A stretch of 64,000 bases of DNA from Dyella sp. ASV21 (GTDB taxonomy: Bacteria > Pseudomonadota > Gammaproteobacteria > Xanthomonadales > Rhodanobacteraceae). The translations under genes and the position numbers were made by a program. The stretch lies in contig NZ_JAELTT010000004.1 of NCBI RefSeq assembly GCF_016428975.1, forward strand, positions 1-64,000. Reading direction: 5' to 3'. The notes beneath the pieces were generated by a model that searched no databases, was not told the origin of the DNA, and saw only the letters and a program-made list of their open reading frames with translations. This document shows positions 46,863 through 56,172 of this stretch, piece after piece. Within the stretch, counting starts at the first letter, position 1. Each line of letters opens with the position of its first letter.

Positions 46863-47879
46863 ATGAGCGATCTGCTTTCCCAGGAAGAAATCGACGCCCT
46901 CTTGGATGGCGTGGAAGGTGGTGCGGTGGAGACCGGCAGCGACGAGCCGATATCTTCCGATGCCATCATCACCTACGACTTCACCCAGCAGGACCGCATC
47001 GTGCGCGGCCGCCTGCCGACGCTGGAAATGGTCAATGACCGCTTCGCGCGTTTCTTCCGCAGCGCCGTGTTCGGCGTGCTGCGCAAGACCTGCGAGGTCT
47101 CGGTGCTCGGCGTCAAGATGATCAAGTTTGCTGAGTACGTGCACGCGCTTACCGTACCCACCAATCTCAACCTGGTACGCATCAAGCCGCTGCGCGGCAC
47201 CGCGCTGGTGGTGATGGAGCCACGCCTGGTGTTCACCATCATCGACAACTTCTTCGGTGGTGACGGGCGCTTCCATGCGCGTATTGAGGGCCGCGATTTC
47301 ACGCCCACCGAAAACCGCGTTATCCAGATCGTGCTGACCGAGCTGTTCGCCGCGATGGTGGAGGCATGGGCGCCGGTGATTCCCCTGAACTTCGAATACA
47401 TGAACTCGGAGATCAACCCGCAGTTCGCCAACATCGTGAGTCCGACCGAAACGGTGGTGGTGTCCAAGTTCCATTGCGAACTGGACGGTGGCGGCGGCGA
47501 GATTCACCTCACGATGCCCTACGCCATGATCGAGCCCATTCGCACCCTGCTCGACGCGGGCGTGCAAAGCGATCGCGTGGATCGCGACCATCGCTGGGCC
47601 GAAACCTTGCAGGACGAAGTGCTGGATGCGGAAGTGGAGCTGAGCTCGCTGCTGCTGGAAAAGCGCCTGACCATTCGCGAATTTCTACGCCTTCGCCCCG
47701 GCGACATCATCCCGATCAACCTGCCGGAGCTGGCTACCGTCTTCGCCGAAGACGTGCCGATCTTCCGCGCGCGCTATGGCCAGAACAACAACCGTAACGC
47801 CGTTCGATTTCAAGAGCAGGCCGGCCGGCGCGAAGTGCGTCTGCCTTCCGAAAATCCCCTGGAGAGCCTCACCGCATGA
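46863..47879 (+). CDS. fliM: Flagellar motor switch protein FliM
   Basis: FliM makes up the middle of the C ring and is the receiver of phospho-CheY. The 338-aa product has the CheY-binding N-terminal peptide (MSDLLSQEEIDALLDGVEGG), a CheC-like central domain ('LPTLEMVNDRFARFFRSAVFGVLR', 'GRDFTPTENRVIQIVLTELF'), and a C-terminal SpoA domain ('LEKRLTIREFLRLRPGDIIPINLPELATVFAEDVPIFRARYG'). The N-terminal peptide resembles repeats inside CheA (see 58477-58752). Overlaps fliN by 4 bases. Confidence 0.96.
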   Translation: MSDLLSQEEIDALLDGVEGGAVETGSDEPISSDAIITYDFTQQDRIVRGRLPTLEMVNDRFARFFRSAVFGVLRKTCEVSVLGVKMIKFAEYVHALTVPTNLNLVRIKPLRGTALVVMEPRLVFTIIDNFFGGDGRFHARIEGRDFTPTENRVIQIVLTELFAAMVEAWAPVIPLNFEYMNSEINPQFANIVSPTETVVVSKFHCELDGGGGEIHLTMPYAMIEPIRTLLDAGVQSDRVDRDHRWAETLQDEVLDAEVELSSLLLEKRLTIREFLRLRPGDIIPINLPELATVFAEDVPIFRARYGQNNNRNAVRFQEQAGRREVRLPSENPLESLTA

Positions 47880-48220
47880 GCACCACCACTGAAGCCATTG
47901 GCAGCGCGACGCAGCGCGTCGAATTCGATCCCATCACCGCCGCAGGGGGCGAGGGTGCGGACGTCAACCTGGACATGATCCTCGATGTGCCGGTGACCTT
48001 GGCGATGGAGGTCGGTCGCACCCGCATCAGCATTCGCAACCTGCTGCAGCTCAATCAGGGCTCGGTGGTGGAACTGGACCGCTCCGCGGGCGAGCCGCTG
48101 GATGTGTTCGTCAATGGCACGCTGGTGGCGCATGGCGAAGTGGTCGTGATCAACGAGCGCTTCGGTATCCGCCTTACCGACGTGATCAGCCCGGCCGAAC
48201 GCGTGCGTAAGCTGCGGTGA
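47876..48220 (+). CDS. fliN: Flagellar motor switch protein FliN
   Basis: FliN forms the base of the C ring and docks the FliH-FliI export complex. The 114-aa product consists of a variable 40-residue N-terminus and a complete SpoA domain ('[73 protein letters not shown]'-type sequence, seen as [20 protein letters not shown] and [19 protein letters not shown] end). Translationally coupled to fliM and fliO. Confidence 0.96.
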   Translation: MSTTTEAIGSATQRVEFDPITAAGGEGADVNLDMILDVPVTLAMEVGRTRISIRNLLQLNQGSVVELDRSAGEPLDVFVNGTLVAHGEVVVINERFGIRLTDVISPAERVRKLR

Positions 48221-48600
48221 GTTCGATGCTGCTTGCCCTTGCCCTCCCTGTCGCCAGCGCGCCCGAGATCAATGTCGGCGGCGAACTGATCCGCGTGCTG
48301 CTCAGTCTCGCCGGCATCGTGCTGCTGATCTTCGCCGCGGGTTGGCTCAGTCGCCGACTGCAGGCGCGCACTTCGCCGGGCGGTCGACGCCTGCGCTGCG
48401 TGGAATCCATGGCGGTCGGCGCCCGCGATCGCGTGTTGCTGATCGACGCGGATGGCAAGCGCCTGCTGGTGGGCGTGGGGCAGGGTGGCATGCGCACGCT
48501 GCACGTGTACGAGGGCGCGGCACCCGCACCCGAACCTTCTTCACACCCCCCGTTGCCGGCTTTCGGCGACGTGCTGGCGCGCTGGAAGCGCAAATCATGA
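48217..48600 (+). CDS. fliO: Flagellar biosynthesis protein FliO
   Basis: FliO is a small membrane protein that assists assembly of the FliP ring of the export gate. The 127-aa product has one membrane segment (about 26-45, [20 protein letters not shown]) and the conserved cytoplasmic motif '[34 protein letters not shown]'. The start is GTG at 48217 overlapping fliN (GTGA); an ATG three codons later is possible. It overlaps fliP. Confidence 0.92.
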   Translation: MSSMLLALALPVASAPEINVGGELIRVLLSLAGIVLLIFAAGWLSRRLQARTSPGGRRLRCVESMAVGARDRVLLIDADGKRLLVGVGQGGMRTLHVYEGAAPAPEPSSHPPLPAFGDVLARWKRKS

Positions 48601-49388
48601 AGCCTCTGCGTTGGATCTTGCTGTCGCTGTTCCTGCTGTGCCCGCTGTTCGCCTGGGCGGCGCCCGCCATGCCGGCGATGCCGAGCATGCCGCAGATGCC
48701 GTCATCGCCCTCGGGTATTCCTGTGCTGACCGTGCAGAACGCGCCGGGCGGTGCGCAGAACTGGACGCTGTCGCTGCAGATGTTGGCCCTGATGACGGTG
48801 CTGACGCTGCTGCCGGCGGTGCTGCTGATGATGACGTCGTTCACGCGCATCATCATCGTGCTCGGCTTTCTGCGTCAGGCGCTGGGTACGCAGTCCACCC
48901 CGTCCAACCAGATCATCCTGGGCTTGTCGTTGTTCCTCACCTTGTTCGTGATGTCGCCGGTGCTCAACCATGCGTATACCGATGGCGTGAAGCCGTACAT
49001 GGATGGGCAGTTGGCGATGGAGCAGGCGGTGCCAGCGGCCGCCGCGCCATTCAAGCACTTCATGCTCGACCAGACGCGCGACGCGGATCTCCAGCTGTTC
49101 ACCCATCTGGCCAACGAAAAGCCGTATGCCAGCAAGGACGACGTACCGTTTCGCGTGGCCATGCCGGCGTTTGTCACCAGCGAATTGAAAACCGCGTTCC
49201 AGATGGGCTTTCTGCTGTTCATTCCGTTCCTGATCATCGACCTGGTGGTCGCCAGCGTGCTGATGTCCATGGGCATGATGATGGTGTCGCCGGCGATCAT
49301 CTCGCTGCCGTTCAAGATCATGCTGTTCGTGCTGGTCGATGGCTGGACCCTGCTGCTCGGCACGCTCGCCGGCAGCTTCTACACCTGA
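48597..49388 (+). CDS. fliP: Flagellar type III export gate protein FliP
   Basis: FliP forms the core of the export channel with FliQ and FliR. The 263-aa precursor has a cleavable signal peptide (ending near WAAP), four membrane segments, and the signature '[43 protein letters not shown]'. The second signature near the end is '[43 protein letters not shown]'. The ATG at 48597 overlaps the fliO stop. Confidence 0.96.
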   Translation: MKPLRWILLSLFLLCPLFAWAAPAMPAMPSMPQMPSSPSGIPVLTVQNAPGGAQNWTLSLQMLALMTVLTLLPAVLLMMTSFTRIIIVLGFLRQALGTQSTPSNQIILGLSLFLTLFVMSPVLNHAYTDGVKPYMDGQLAMEQAVPAAAAPFKHFMLDQTRDADLQLFTHLANEKPYASKDDVPFRVAMPAFVTSELKTAFQMGFLLFIPFLIIDLVVASVLMSMGMMMVSPAIISLPFKIMLFVLVDGWTLLLGTLAGSFYT

Positions 49389-49395
49389 GCGCGCC

Positions 49396-49665
49396 ATGAC
49401 TCCCGAATCCGTCATCGAGTTCGGCCAGCACGCGCTCTACGTCGCGATGATCATGGCCGCACCCTTGCTGCTCACCGCGCTGGCGGTGGGCTTGATCATC
49501 GGTGTGGTGCAGGCGGCCACGCAGATCAACGAAATGACCTTGAGCTTTATCCCCAAGGTCATCGCCATGGCCACCGTGGCGCTGATCACCGGGCCGTGGA
49601 TGCTGCGCACGCTGGTGCAGTTCACTCGCCAGTTGATCGAAAGCCTGCCGGGAGCGGTGAAATGA
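49396..49665 (+). CDS. fliQ: Flagellar export gate protein FliQ
   Basis: FliQ is the small two-helix component of the export channel. The 89-aa product reads MTPESVIEFGQHALYVAMIM at the start, with two hydrophobic hairpins (LLLTALAVGLIIGVVQAAT and 'IAMATVALITGPWMLRTLVQF'). The QAATQINEMTLSFIPK motif between them is diagnostic. It is 7 bases after fliP and overlaps fliR. Confidence 0.95.
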   Translation: MTPESVIEFGQHALYVAMIMAAPLLLTALAVGLIIGVVQAATQINEMTLSFIPKVIAMATVALITGPWMLRTLVQFTRQLIESLPGAVK

Positions 49666-50432
49666 CCACGGTCGATCTGGCCGAGTTGCAACGCTCGCTG
49701 GGCTCGGTGCTGTGGGCCATGGGCCGCGTGGGCGGGGTGTGCATGACCGCGCCGATATTTTCAGACAAAGTGGTGCCGCAACGGATCCGCCTGGCGGTGA
49801 TGGTGCTGCTGACCCTGGTACTGGCGCCGCTGTCACCGACCACCATCGACCCGATGAGCGCCGACGGCATCGCCACCATGGTGAGCCAGGTGCTTATCGG
49901 CGCGGCGATTGGCTTTGTGCTCAAGCTGATATTCGAGGCGGTATCGTTTGGCGGCCAGTTGGTGGGGCAGAGCATGAGCCTGGGGTTTGCCGAAACGGTG
50001 AATCCCAGCGCGGGCGGCAGTACGCCGGTGCTCAGCCAGTTCTACGTATTGCTGGTGACGTTGTTGTTCCTGGCGATGGACGGCCATCTGCGCCTGATCA
50101 GCTTGCTCGCCGACAGTTTCCATACCTTGCCGCCGGGCCGTTCGGCCATCGACAGCAACGGGCTGCATGCGGTGCTGGCGTTTGCCGCCCAGTTGTTCGG
50201 CGGTGCCGTGCGCGTGGCGCTTCCGGCCATGACGTCGCTGCTGATGGTGAACATTGGTTTCGCCGCGATCAGTCGCGCCGCGCCGTCCATGAATCTGTTC
50301 GCGGTGGGTTTTCCCATCACCGTGACGCTGGGATTTGTCGCGCTGTGGCTGTCGCTGCGCAGCGTGCCGGGTGCGTTCGACGCCTTGCAGGTGCAGGCAT
50401 GGACGTTGATGCACGAACTGGTGGGCGGTTGA
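49662..50432 (+). CDS. fliR: Flagellar export gate protein FliR
   Basis: FliR completes the FliPQR export channel. The 256-aa membrane protein has five to six hydrophobic segments and family blocks 'LARVGGV.MTAPIFSDKVVPQRIRLAVMVLLTLVL'-like (seen as GGVCMTAPIFSDKVVPQRIR), 'IGFVLKLIFEAVSFGGQLVGQSMSLGFAETVNP' and PSMNLFAVGFPITVTLGF. The ATG at 49662 overlaps the fliQ stop; a longer frame overlapping fliQ is not used. Confidence 0.95.
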   Translation: MTTVDLAELQRSLGSVLWAMGRVGGVCMTAPIFSDKVVPQRIRLAVMVLLTLVLAPLSPTTIDPMSADGIATMVSQVLIGAAIGFVLKLIFEAVSFGGQLVGQSMSLGFAETVNPSAGGSTPVLSQFYVLLVTLLFLAMDGHLRLISLLADSFHTLPPGRSAIDSNGLHAVLAFAAQLFGGAVRVALPAMTSLLMVNIGFAAISRAAPSMNLFAVGFPITVTLGFVALWLSLRSVPGAFDALQVQAWTLMHELVGG

Positions 50433-50442
50433 GGAGCGCGCC

Positions 50443-51579
50443 ATGTCCGAGCAAAGCGACCAGGAAAAAACCGAACAACCATCTGAAAAACGCCTGCGCG
50501 AAGCGCGCGAAAAGGGCGAGCTGCCGCGCTCGCGCGATCTCTCCGGTGCCGTGGTGGTGCTGGCCGGCGTCTGTGCCCTGATCAGCGGCGGGCAAGGCGC
50601 GCTGGAGCATGTGCAGCGCATCTACCGCCTGGGGCTGGTCTATCGGCGCGATGCGCTGTTCAGCGACGAATTGCCTTCGCGCGTATTGAGCCTGGCGACG
50701 CGCGAGGCGGTGTTGTTGCTGGCGCCGCTAGGGTTGGCGACGGTGTTGGCGGCACTGGCGGCGCCGATCCTTCTGGGCGGCCTTAACTTCAGTACGCAGG
50801 CGTTGGAGCCCAAGCTGGAGCGGCTCGATCCCATCGCTGGGCTGGGTCGCATCTTCGCCATGCGCGGCTTGGTGGAGCTGGCCAAGTCGCTGCTCAAGCT
50901 GCTGCTGATCGGTGGCGTGCTGGTGATGGTGCTGAAGAACTGGCAAGACGACCTGATGGGCACCGGCCTGGGCGAAGTCGGCCCTGGCATGCTGCGCGCG
51001 ATGAGCCTGCTTGGCCACGGCGCCTTGCTGTTCGGCTCGGTGCTGGCGCTGATCGGCGGCGTCGACGCGCTGTACCAGAAGTTCGACCACAACAAGCGCC
51101 TGCGCATGACGCGCCAGGAGCTGAAGGACGAATCGAAGGAAAGCGACGGCAACCCCGAGCTGAAAGGCCGCATTCGCCAGATGCAATACCAGATGGCGCG
51201 CAAACGCATGATGCAGGAGTTGCCCAAGGCGGACGTGCTGATTACCAACCCGTCGCACTTCGCCGTGGCGCTGCGCTACGACGAAGGCCGCATGGGTGCG
51301 CCGCGCGTGATCGCCAAGGGCATGGACGAACTGGCGCTGCAGATTCGCATGGTGGCGGCCAGCCATCGCATTCCCACGGTGGAAGCGCCGCCGCTGGCGC
51401 GCGCGCTGTACGCCACCACGCGGATCGATCGCGAAATCCCCGCGTCGCTATATGTGGCGGTAGCGCAGGTGCTCGCTTACGTGTTCCAGCTCAAGCAGGC
51501 GGTGTCGCGCGGTGAAGAGCCGCCCACGGCACCGCAACCCGATGTCGATCCGGACCTGATGGGTCCCTACCAGTTCTGA
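50443..51579 (+). CDS. flhB: Flagellar export specificity switch protein FlhB
   Basis: FlhB is the inner-membrane export gate protein whose self-cleavage switches export from hook to filament substrates. The 378-aa product has the cytosolic N-terminus (SDQEKTEQPSEKRLREAREK), four membrane segments and the cytoplasmic domain. The autocleavage motif, NPTH in most homologues, reads Asn269-Pro270-Ser271-His272 here (LITNPSHFAVALRY), at the same position as in E. coli but with Ser for Thr. Cleavage between N and P remains plausible. The Pro-rich C-terminal tail is typical. Overlaps flhA by one base. Confidence 0.95.
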   Translation: MSEQSDQEKTEQPSEKRLREAREKGELPRSRDLSGAVVVLAGVCALISGGQGALEHVQRIYRLGLVYRRDALFSDELPSRVLSLATREAVLLLAPLGLATVLAALAAPILLGGLNFSTQALEPKLERLDPIAGLGRIFAMRGLVELAKSLLKLLLIGGVLVMVLKNWQDDLMGTGLGEVGPGMLRAMSLLGHGALLFGSVLALIGGVDALYQKFDHNKRLRMTRQELKDESKESDGNPELKGRIRQMQYQMARKRMMQELPKADVLITNPSHFAVALRYDEGRMGAPRVIAKGMDELALQIRMVAASHRIPTVEAPPLARALYATTRIDREIPASLYVAVAQVLAYVFQLKQAVSRGEEPPTAPQPDVDPDLMGPYQF

Positions 51580-53681
51580 TGGAAGCAGGCATGGCAACAG
51601 CAAACGCCATCGATAGTCTGAAGTCGCTCGGCCGTCGAGGCCTGGGTGCGCCGGTCATCATGCTCGCCGCGCTGGCGATGATGATGCTGCCGTTGCCGCC
51701 GTTCTTGCTCGACATGCTGTTCAGTTTCAACATCGCCTTGTCGCTGGTGATCCTGCTGGCGGTGATCTATGTGATGCGGCCGCTGGAGTTCGCTGCCTTT
51801 CCCACGGTGGTGCTGATGGCGACACTGTTGCGCCTGGCGCTCAACATCGCCTCTACCCGCGTGGTGCTGCTGCATGGCCATGACGGCCCCGGTGCCGCAG
51901 GCAAGGTAATCGAGGCCTTCGGCGAGTTCGTGATCGGCGGCAACTTCGCCGTGGGCCTGGTGGTGTTCGCCATCCTCACCATCATCAACTTCGTGGTGGT
52001 GACCAAGGGCGCCACGCGCGTATCCGAAGTGACTGCGCGCTTCACCCTCGATGCCATGCCCGGCAAGCAGATGGCGATCGATGCCGACCTCAATGCTGGG
52101 CTGCTTAACCAGGAGCAGGCGCGCGAGCGTCGTCAGGAAGTGCGCGAGGAGGCGGACTTCTACGGTTCGATGGACGGTGCCTCCAAGTTTGTACGTGGCG
52201 ACGCCACGGCGGGCATCCTGATTCTGCTGATCAATATCGTTGGCGGCTTCTTCGTCGGTGTGCTGCAACACGGCCTGTCGGCGGCTGAGGCCGCCAAAAC
52301 CTACACACTGCTGACCATTGGCGACGGCCTGGTGGCGCAGGTGCCGGGCTTGATGCTCTCCATTGCCACGGCGGTCATCGTGACCCGCGTGTCCAAGTCG
52401 CAGGACATGGGCAAGCAGCTCGTGGGCCAGTTGTTCGGCCAACCCCGCGCGTTGACGGTGGCTGGTGTGGTGCTCGGCGTGATGGGCCTGATCCCGGGCA
52501 TGCCGAACATCGCGTTCCTGCTGCTGGGCGCTACTTGCGGCGGTGCGGCGTGGTTGATGATCAAGCGCGAGCGCGAGGCGAAGGAGCGCGCCAGCCAGGT
52601 GGTGGCCGAGGCGCCGCCACCGCCGGTGCCGGCCGAACGCCTGGAGCTGGGCTGGGAAGATGTCGCCAGCGTCGATCCGCTGGGCCTGGAAGTGGGCTAT
52701 CGGCTAATTCCGCTGGTGGATACGCACCAGGGCGGCGAGTTGATGGGGCGCATCAAGTCGGTGCGCCGCAAGCTGTCGCAGGAGCTGGGCTTCCTGGTGC
52801 CGCCGGTGCATATCCGCGACAACCTGGACTTGGGCGCGAACACCTATCGCATCACCTTGATGGGCGTGCCGATGGGCGAGGCCGAGGTACACAACGATCG
52901 ACTGCTCGCCATCAACCCCGGTCGCGTGCAGGAGGGCCTGCAGGGCATCGTCACGCGCGATCCGGCGTTCGGCCTGGAGGCGCTGTGGATCGAGCCGGGG
53001 CAGCGCGAGCAGGCGCAAAGCCTGGGGTACACGGTGGTGGACCCGGCCACGGTCGTCGCCACGCATCTGTCGCACATCCTGCAGGGGCACGCACACGAGC
53101 TGCTCGGCCACCAGGATGTACAGCAGTTGCTGGATCGCCTGGCACAGACCGCGCCCAAGCTGGTGGAAGACCTGGTGCCCAAGCGGCTGTCGCTGGGCGT
53201 GGTGGTGAAGGTGATGCAGAACCTGCTGGCCGAGCGCGTGCCGATTCGCAACATGCGCAGCATCGTCGAAACCTTGGCGGAGCATGCGAGCCAGAGTCAG
53301 GATCCCGGCGCGCTCACCGCGGCCGTGCGCGTGGCGCTGGGTCGCCAGATCGTGCAGGAGATCTCCGGGCTCGGTACCGAGATCCCGGTTATCACGCTGG
53401 CACCGGAACTGGAGCAGATCCTGCTGGGTTCCCTCGCAAACGGCGGTGTGGCGGGCGCGGCGGTGGAACCGGGCCTTGCCGACCGCCTGCAACAAGGCGT
53501 CGCCGAGGCCGCGCGCAAGCAGGAAATGAGCGGCGAACCGGCGGTGTTGCTGGTCGCGCCGCAGCTTCGTCCATGGCTCGCGCGCTTCACTCGTCATGTG
53601 GCACAGAACCTGCACGTACTGGCCTACAACGAGGTGCCTGACAACCGCAGAGTGCGTTTGGTGCAGGCGCTGGGTCGGTAA
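51579..53681 (+). CDS. flhA: Flagellar export gate protein FlhA
   Basis: FlhA is the large export-gate protein that forms a nonameric ring and docks substrates and chaperones. The 700-aa product has eight N-terminal membrane segments (about 20-330) with the FHIPEP signature region ('GLVVFAILTIINFVVVTKGATRVSEVTARFTLDAMPGKQMAIDADLNAG'). Its C-terminal cytoplasmic domain spans about 360-700 ('LAINPGRVQEGLQGIVTRDPAFGLEALWIE', 'LGVVVKVMQNLLAERVPIRNMRSIVETLA'). A second ATG at 51591 is an equally good start. Confidence 0.96.
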   Translation: MEAGMATANAIDSLKSLGRRGLGAPVIMLAALAMMMLPLPPFLLDMLFSFNIALSLVILLAVIYVMRPLEFAAFPTVVLMATLLRLALNIASTRVVLLHGHDGPGAAGKVIEAFGEFVIGGNFAVGLVVFAILTIINFVVVTKGATRVSEVTARFTLDAMPGKQMAIDADLNAGLLNQEQARERRQEVREEADFYGSMDGASKFVRGDATAGILILLINIVGGFFVGVLQHGLSAAEAAKTYTLLTIGDGLVAQVPGLMLSIATAVIVTRVSKSQDMGKQLVGQLFGQPRALTVAGVVLGVMGLIPGMPNIAFLLLGATCGGAAWLMIKREREAKERASQVVAEAPPPPVPAERLELGWEDVASVDPLGLEVGYRLIPLVDTHQGGELMGRIKSVRRKLSQELGFLVPPVHIRDNLDLGANTYRITLMGVPMGEAEVHNDRLLAINPGRVQEGLQGIVTRDPAFGLEALWIEPGQREQAQSLGYTVVDPATVVATHLSHILQGHAHELLGHQDVQQLLDRLAQTAPKLVEDLVPKRLSLGVVVKVMQNLLAERVPIRNMRSIVETLAEHASQSQDPGALTAAVRVALGRQIVQEISGLGTEIPVITLAPELEQILLGSLANGGVAGAAVEPGLADRLQQGVAEAARKQEMSGEPAVLLVAPQLRPWLARFTRHVAQNLHVLAYNEVPDNRRVRLVQALGR

Positions 53682-53698
53682 CGGAGAGGAACAGAGTC

Positions 53699-53836
53699 AT
53701 GGCGAAACGGGAATGGATGCGGGCTAGCGGCGGTGCTTCCAGTGGACGCGCTCGCGCGACCGCCAGCGCAACGAATGCGCTGCGCGTGTCGGACCACGCC
53801 AGCCCTGCGCCGCGCTCGCGGAGTGGCAAAGCATGA
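53699..53836 (+). CDS. Candidate small basic ORF between flhA and flhF
   Basis: An open frame of 45 codons (MAKREWMRASGG... ending SRSGKA) fills the 151-base gap between flhA and flhF. It has a good GGAGAGGA ribosome binding site 8-9 bases upstream. Its stop codon overlaps the flhF ATG as ATGA, the coupling seen for most genes of this cluster. The peptide is Arg/Ser/Ala-rich and shows no domain. It could be a real leader peptide coupling flhF translation or a chance frame in G+C-rich DNA. Confidence 0.4.
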   Translation: MAKREWMRASGGASSGRARATASATNALRVSDHASPAPRSRSGKA

Positions 53837-55230
53837 AGATCAAGCGTTTCGTGGGCGCCGATATGCGCCAGGCCATGCGCGAAGTGCGCGAGGAGCAGGG
53901 GCCCGATGCGGTCATCCTCTCCACGCGACGCATGGAGGACGGCATCGAGATCATCGCGGCCGTCGATTTCGATGAAGCCCTGGTGCGCGAAGCCGCCCGC
54001 CATGGCACGCCGCTGCCGGAAACCCCGCGTTCGGCGACGCCCGCGAGTGTCGCGGTAGCGCCCGGCGAGATCACGGCGATGATGGTTCGTCGTCAGGAAG
54101 TCTTGCCGCCGCCGCTGCCGCCGGTTTCCCGTCACGAAGACGATGGCGTGACGGTTTCCCTTTCCCATCGCGCGCCGCCTCCGCCGACCGTGGCGGCGGC
54201 CGACGTGCCGACGACGATGGCCGAAGCGCCGGCAACGGTCGCCGAGCCGGTCCTCGCCAACACGGAGAGCGCCGAATCCTTGCATCCGCTGCTGGAGCGG
54301 GCCATGCAGGACACCGCCCGGGTGCGCGCCGAGCTGGGCAGCCTGCGCGAGCTGCTGGAGACGCAGCTATCGAGCCTGTTGTGGAACGACATGGAGCGGC
54401 GCCAGCCGATGCGGGCGCGCGTGCTGCGCGAAATGACCCGCCTGGGCATCGAAGCCGATGTGGCCCGCAAGCTGGTCAGCGAGCTGCCCGACAATATCAA
54501 TGCCGACCAGGCGCGCTATCTGCCGCTGGGCATACTCAGTCGCAGTCTGTCGGTGAGCCGCCGCGACCAGTTCGAGCGGCGTGGGGTGATCGCCATGGTC
54601 GGCCCCACCGGTGTGGGCAAGACCACCACCATCGCCAAGCTGGCGGCTCGCGCGGTGATGCGCTACGGCGCCTCGCAGGTAGCGTTGGTCAGCACCGACC
54701 ATTACCGCATCGGTGCTGCCGCGCAGTTGGAACATTACGGTCGCCTGCTTGGCGTGCGCGTGTATCCCGCCTATGACGCGGACAGCCTGCGCCAAGTGCT
54801 GGAACTGCTGCGTGGCTGCCAGACCGTGCTGGTCGATACCGCGGGCCTCGCCGGCAATGATCCTCGCCTGGCCGAGCAGCTCGAAGTGCTGGGCAACGGT
54901 GGTGACCTGCGTGCCTGTCTGGTGTTGGCGGCCAACGCGCACGCCGCCTCGCTCGACGAATCGGTGCGCGCGTACCTGCCGGTGAAGCCGCACGCCTGCA
55001 TCCTGACCAAACTCGACGAGGCGCCCAATCTGGGAGGCGCACTGTCGGTACTCATTCGCCATCAGCTCGCGCTCGACTACGTCACCGACGGTCAGCGGGT
55101 GCCCGAAGACATCGCCAATGCCGATGCGCGGTTGCTGGTGTGTCGTGCCGCCCAGGCGCTCAAGGGCAATACCTCGGCCGATGACGATGTCATGGCCGAG
55201 CGTTTCGGACTCGCAGTGGTGAACGCATGA
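53833..55230 (+). CDS. flhF: Flagellar SRP-like GTPase FlhF
   Basis: FlhF is an SRP-family GTPase that sets the site and number of polar flagella. The 465-aa product has the basic N-terminal B domain with 'KRFVGADMRQAMREVREEQGPDAVILSTRRMEDGIEIIA', a Pro/Thr-rich linker to about residue 145, the N domain, and the G domain: P-loop GPTGVGKTTTIAKLAA, the STDHYRIGAAAQLEHY segment, DTAGLAGN, and TKLDEAPNLGG. The usual DTYRIGA block reads DHYRIGA. It is followed by its partner flhG. Confidence 0.95.
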   Translation: MKIKRFVGADMRQAMREVREEQGPDAVILSTRRMEDGIEIIAAVDFDEALVREAARHGTPLPETPRSATPASVAVAPGEITAMMVRRQEVLPPPLPPVSRHEDDGVTVSLSHRAPPPPTVAAADVPTTMAEAPATVAEPVLANTESAESLHPLLERAMQDTARVRAELGSLRELLETQLSSLLWNDMERRQPMRARVLREMTRLGIEADVARKLVSELPDNINADQARYLPLGILSRSLSVSRRDQFERRGVIAMVGPTGVGKTTTIAKLAARAVMRYGASQVALVSTDHYRIGAAAQLEHYGRLLGVRVYPAYDADSLRQVLELLRGCQTVLVDTAGLAGNDPRLAEQLEVLGNGGDLRACLVLAANAHAASLDESVRAYLPVKPHACILTKLDEAPNLGGALSVLIRHQLALDYVTDGQRVPEDIANADARLLVCRAAQALKGNTSADDDVMAERFGLAVVNA

Positions 55231-56171
55231 ATGGTGTCTTTGCGATGAATCAAGCCATAGGGCTGGAAGCCATGTTGCATGCTCTTGCGGAACGTCACGG
55301 CAGCAAGCCGGTGCCTGCTCCCGAGCCGCCCGTCCATGTCGCCGCGCCCACGCCGCGCCGGCGCTGCCGCGCCATTGCGGTGGCAGGCGGCAAGGGGGGC
55401 GTGGGCAAGACCACGGTGTCGGTGAACCTGGGTATGGCCCTGGCCAAGGAGGGGCGGCAGGTGATCCTGCTCGACGCCGACATGGGGCTGGCCAATATCG
55501 ATGTGTTGCTGGGCCTTACGCCCACCCGCCACATCGGCCATCTGCTGGACGGCACTTGCGGCATTGAAGATCTGCTGTTGTCCGCGCCGCACGGCCTGAA
55601 GGTGGTGCCGGCCGGTTCCGGTACGCGGCGCTTGGCCCAACTGGGCAACGGCGAGCACGCGGCGGTGATCCGCGCCTTCGATGACCTGCCGGAGCCACCG
55701 GATTACCTGCTGGTCGATACGGCCGCCGGGTTGTCCGACAACGTGGCCATGTTCGCCGCGGCGGCCGACGACGTTGTGCTGGTGGTCTGCGACGAACCGG
55801 CTTCGCTCACCGACGCCTACGCGCTGCTCAAGGTGCTCAGCCGCGATTTCGGCGTACGCCGCTTCCGCATGGTGGCGAACATGGTGCGTAACGCCAGCGA
55901 GGCGCGCGTGCTGCATCAGAAGCTGGCGCGCGTATGCGACCGCTTCCTCGACGTGGCGCTGGAGTTCATGGGCATGGTGCCCAACGACGAACGGCTTAAG
56001 CAGGCCATTCGCCGCCAGAGCGCCGTGGTGGATCTATGGCCCTCAAGTCGCTCGGGGCAGGCATTCAAGCAATTGGCGGGTGCGGTCGATACATGGGGTG
56101 AACCCGAGCGACTGGGGCTGGACCGCATTGCGTTCTTCAGCAGGCACGCCACAGTGGCGACGGGGTGGTGA
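55227..56171 (+). CDS. flhG: MinD-like flagellar number regulator FlhG (FleN)
   Basis: FlhG is a MinD-like ATPase that restricts flagellar number by stimulating FlhF GTPase and inhibiting FleQ. The 314-aa product has the N-terminal activator helix (MNQAIGLEAML, close to the DQAxxLR motif that activates FlhF), the deviant Walker A GGKGGVGKTTVSVNL, LLDADMGLANIDVLLGL, LLVDTAAGLSDN, and a C-terminal amphipathic segment that could bind membrane. A second ATG seven codons in would start right at MNQAIGLE. Overlaps flhF (ATGA). Confidence 0.94.
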   Translation: MNGVFAMNQAIGLEAMLHALAERHGSKPVPAPEPPVHVAAPTPRRRCRAIAVAGGKGGVGKTTVSVNLGMALAKEGRQVILLDADMGLANIDVLLGLTPTRHIGHLLDGTCGIEDLLLSAPHGLKVVPAGSGTRRLAQLGNGEHAAVIRAFDDLPEPPDYLLVDTAAGLSDNVAMFAAAADDVVLVVCDEPASLTDAYALLKVLSRDFGVRRFRMVANMVRNASEARVLHQKLARVCDRFLDVALEFMGMVPNDERLKQAIRRQSAVVDLWPSSRSGQAFKQLAGAVDTWGEPERLGLDRIAFFSRHATVATGW

Positions 56172-56172
56172 G

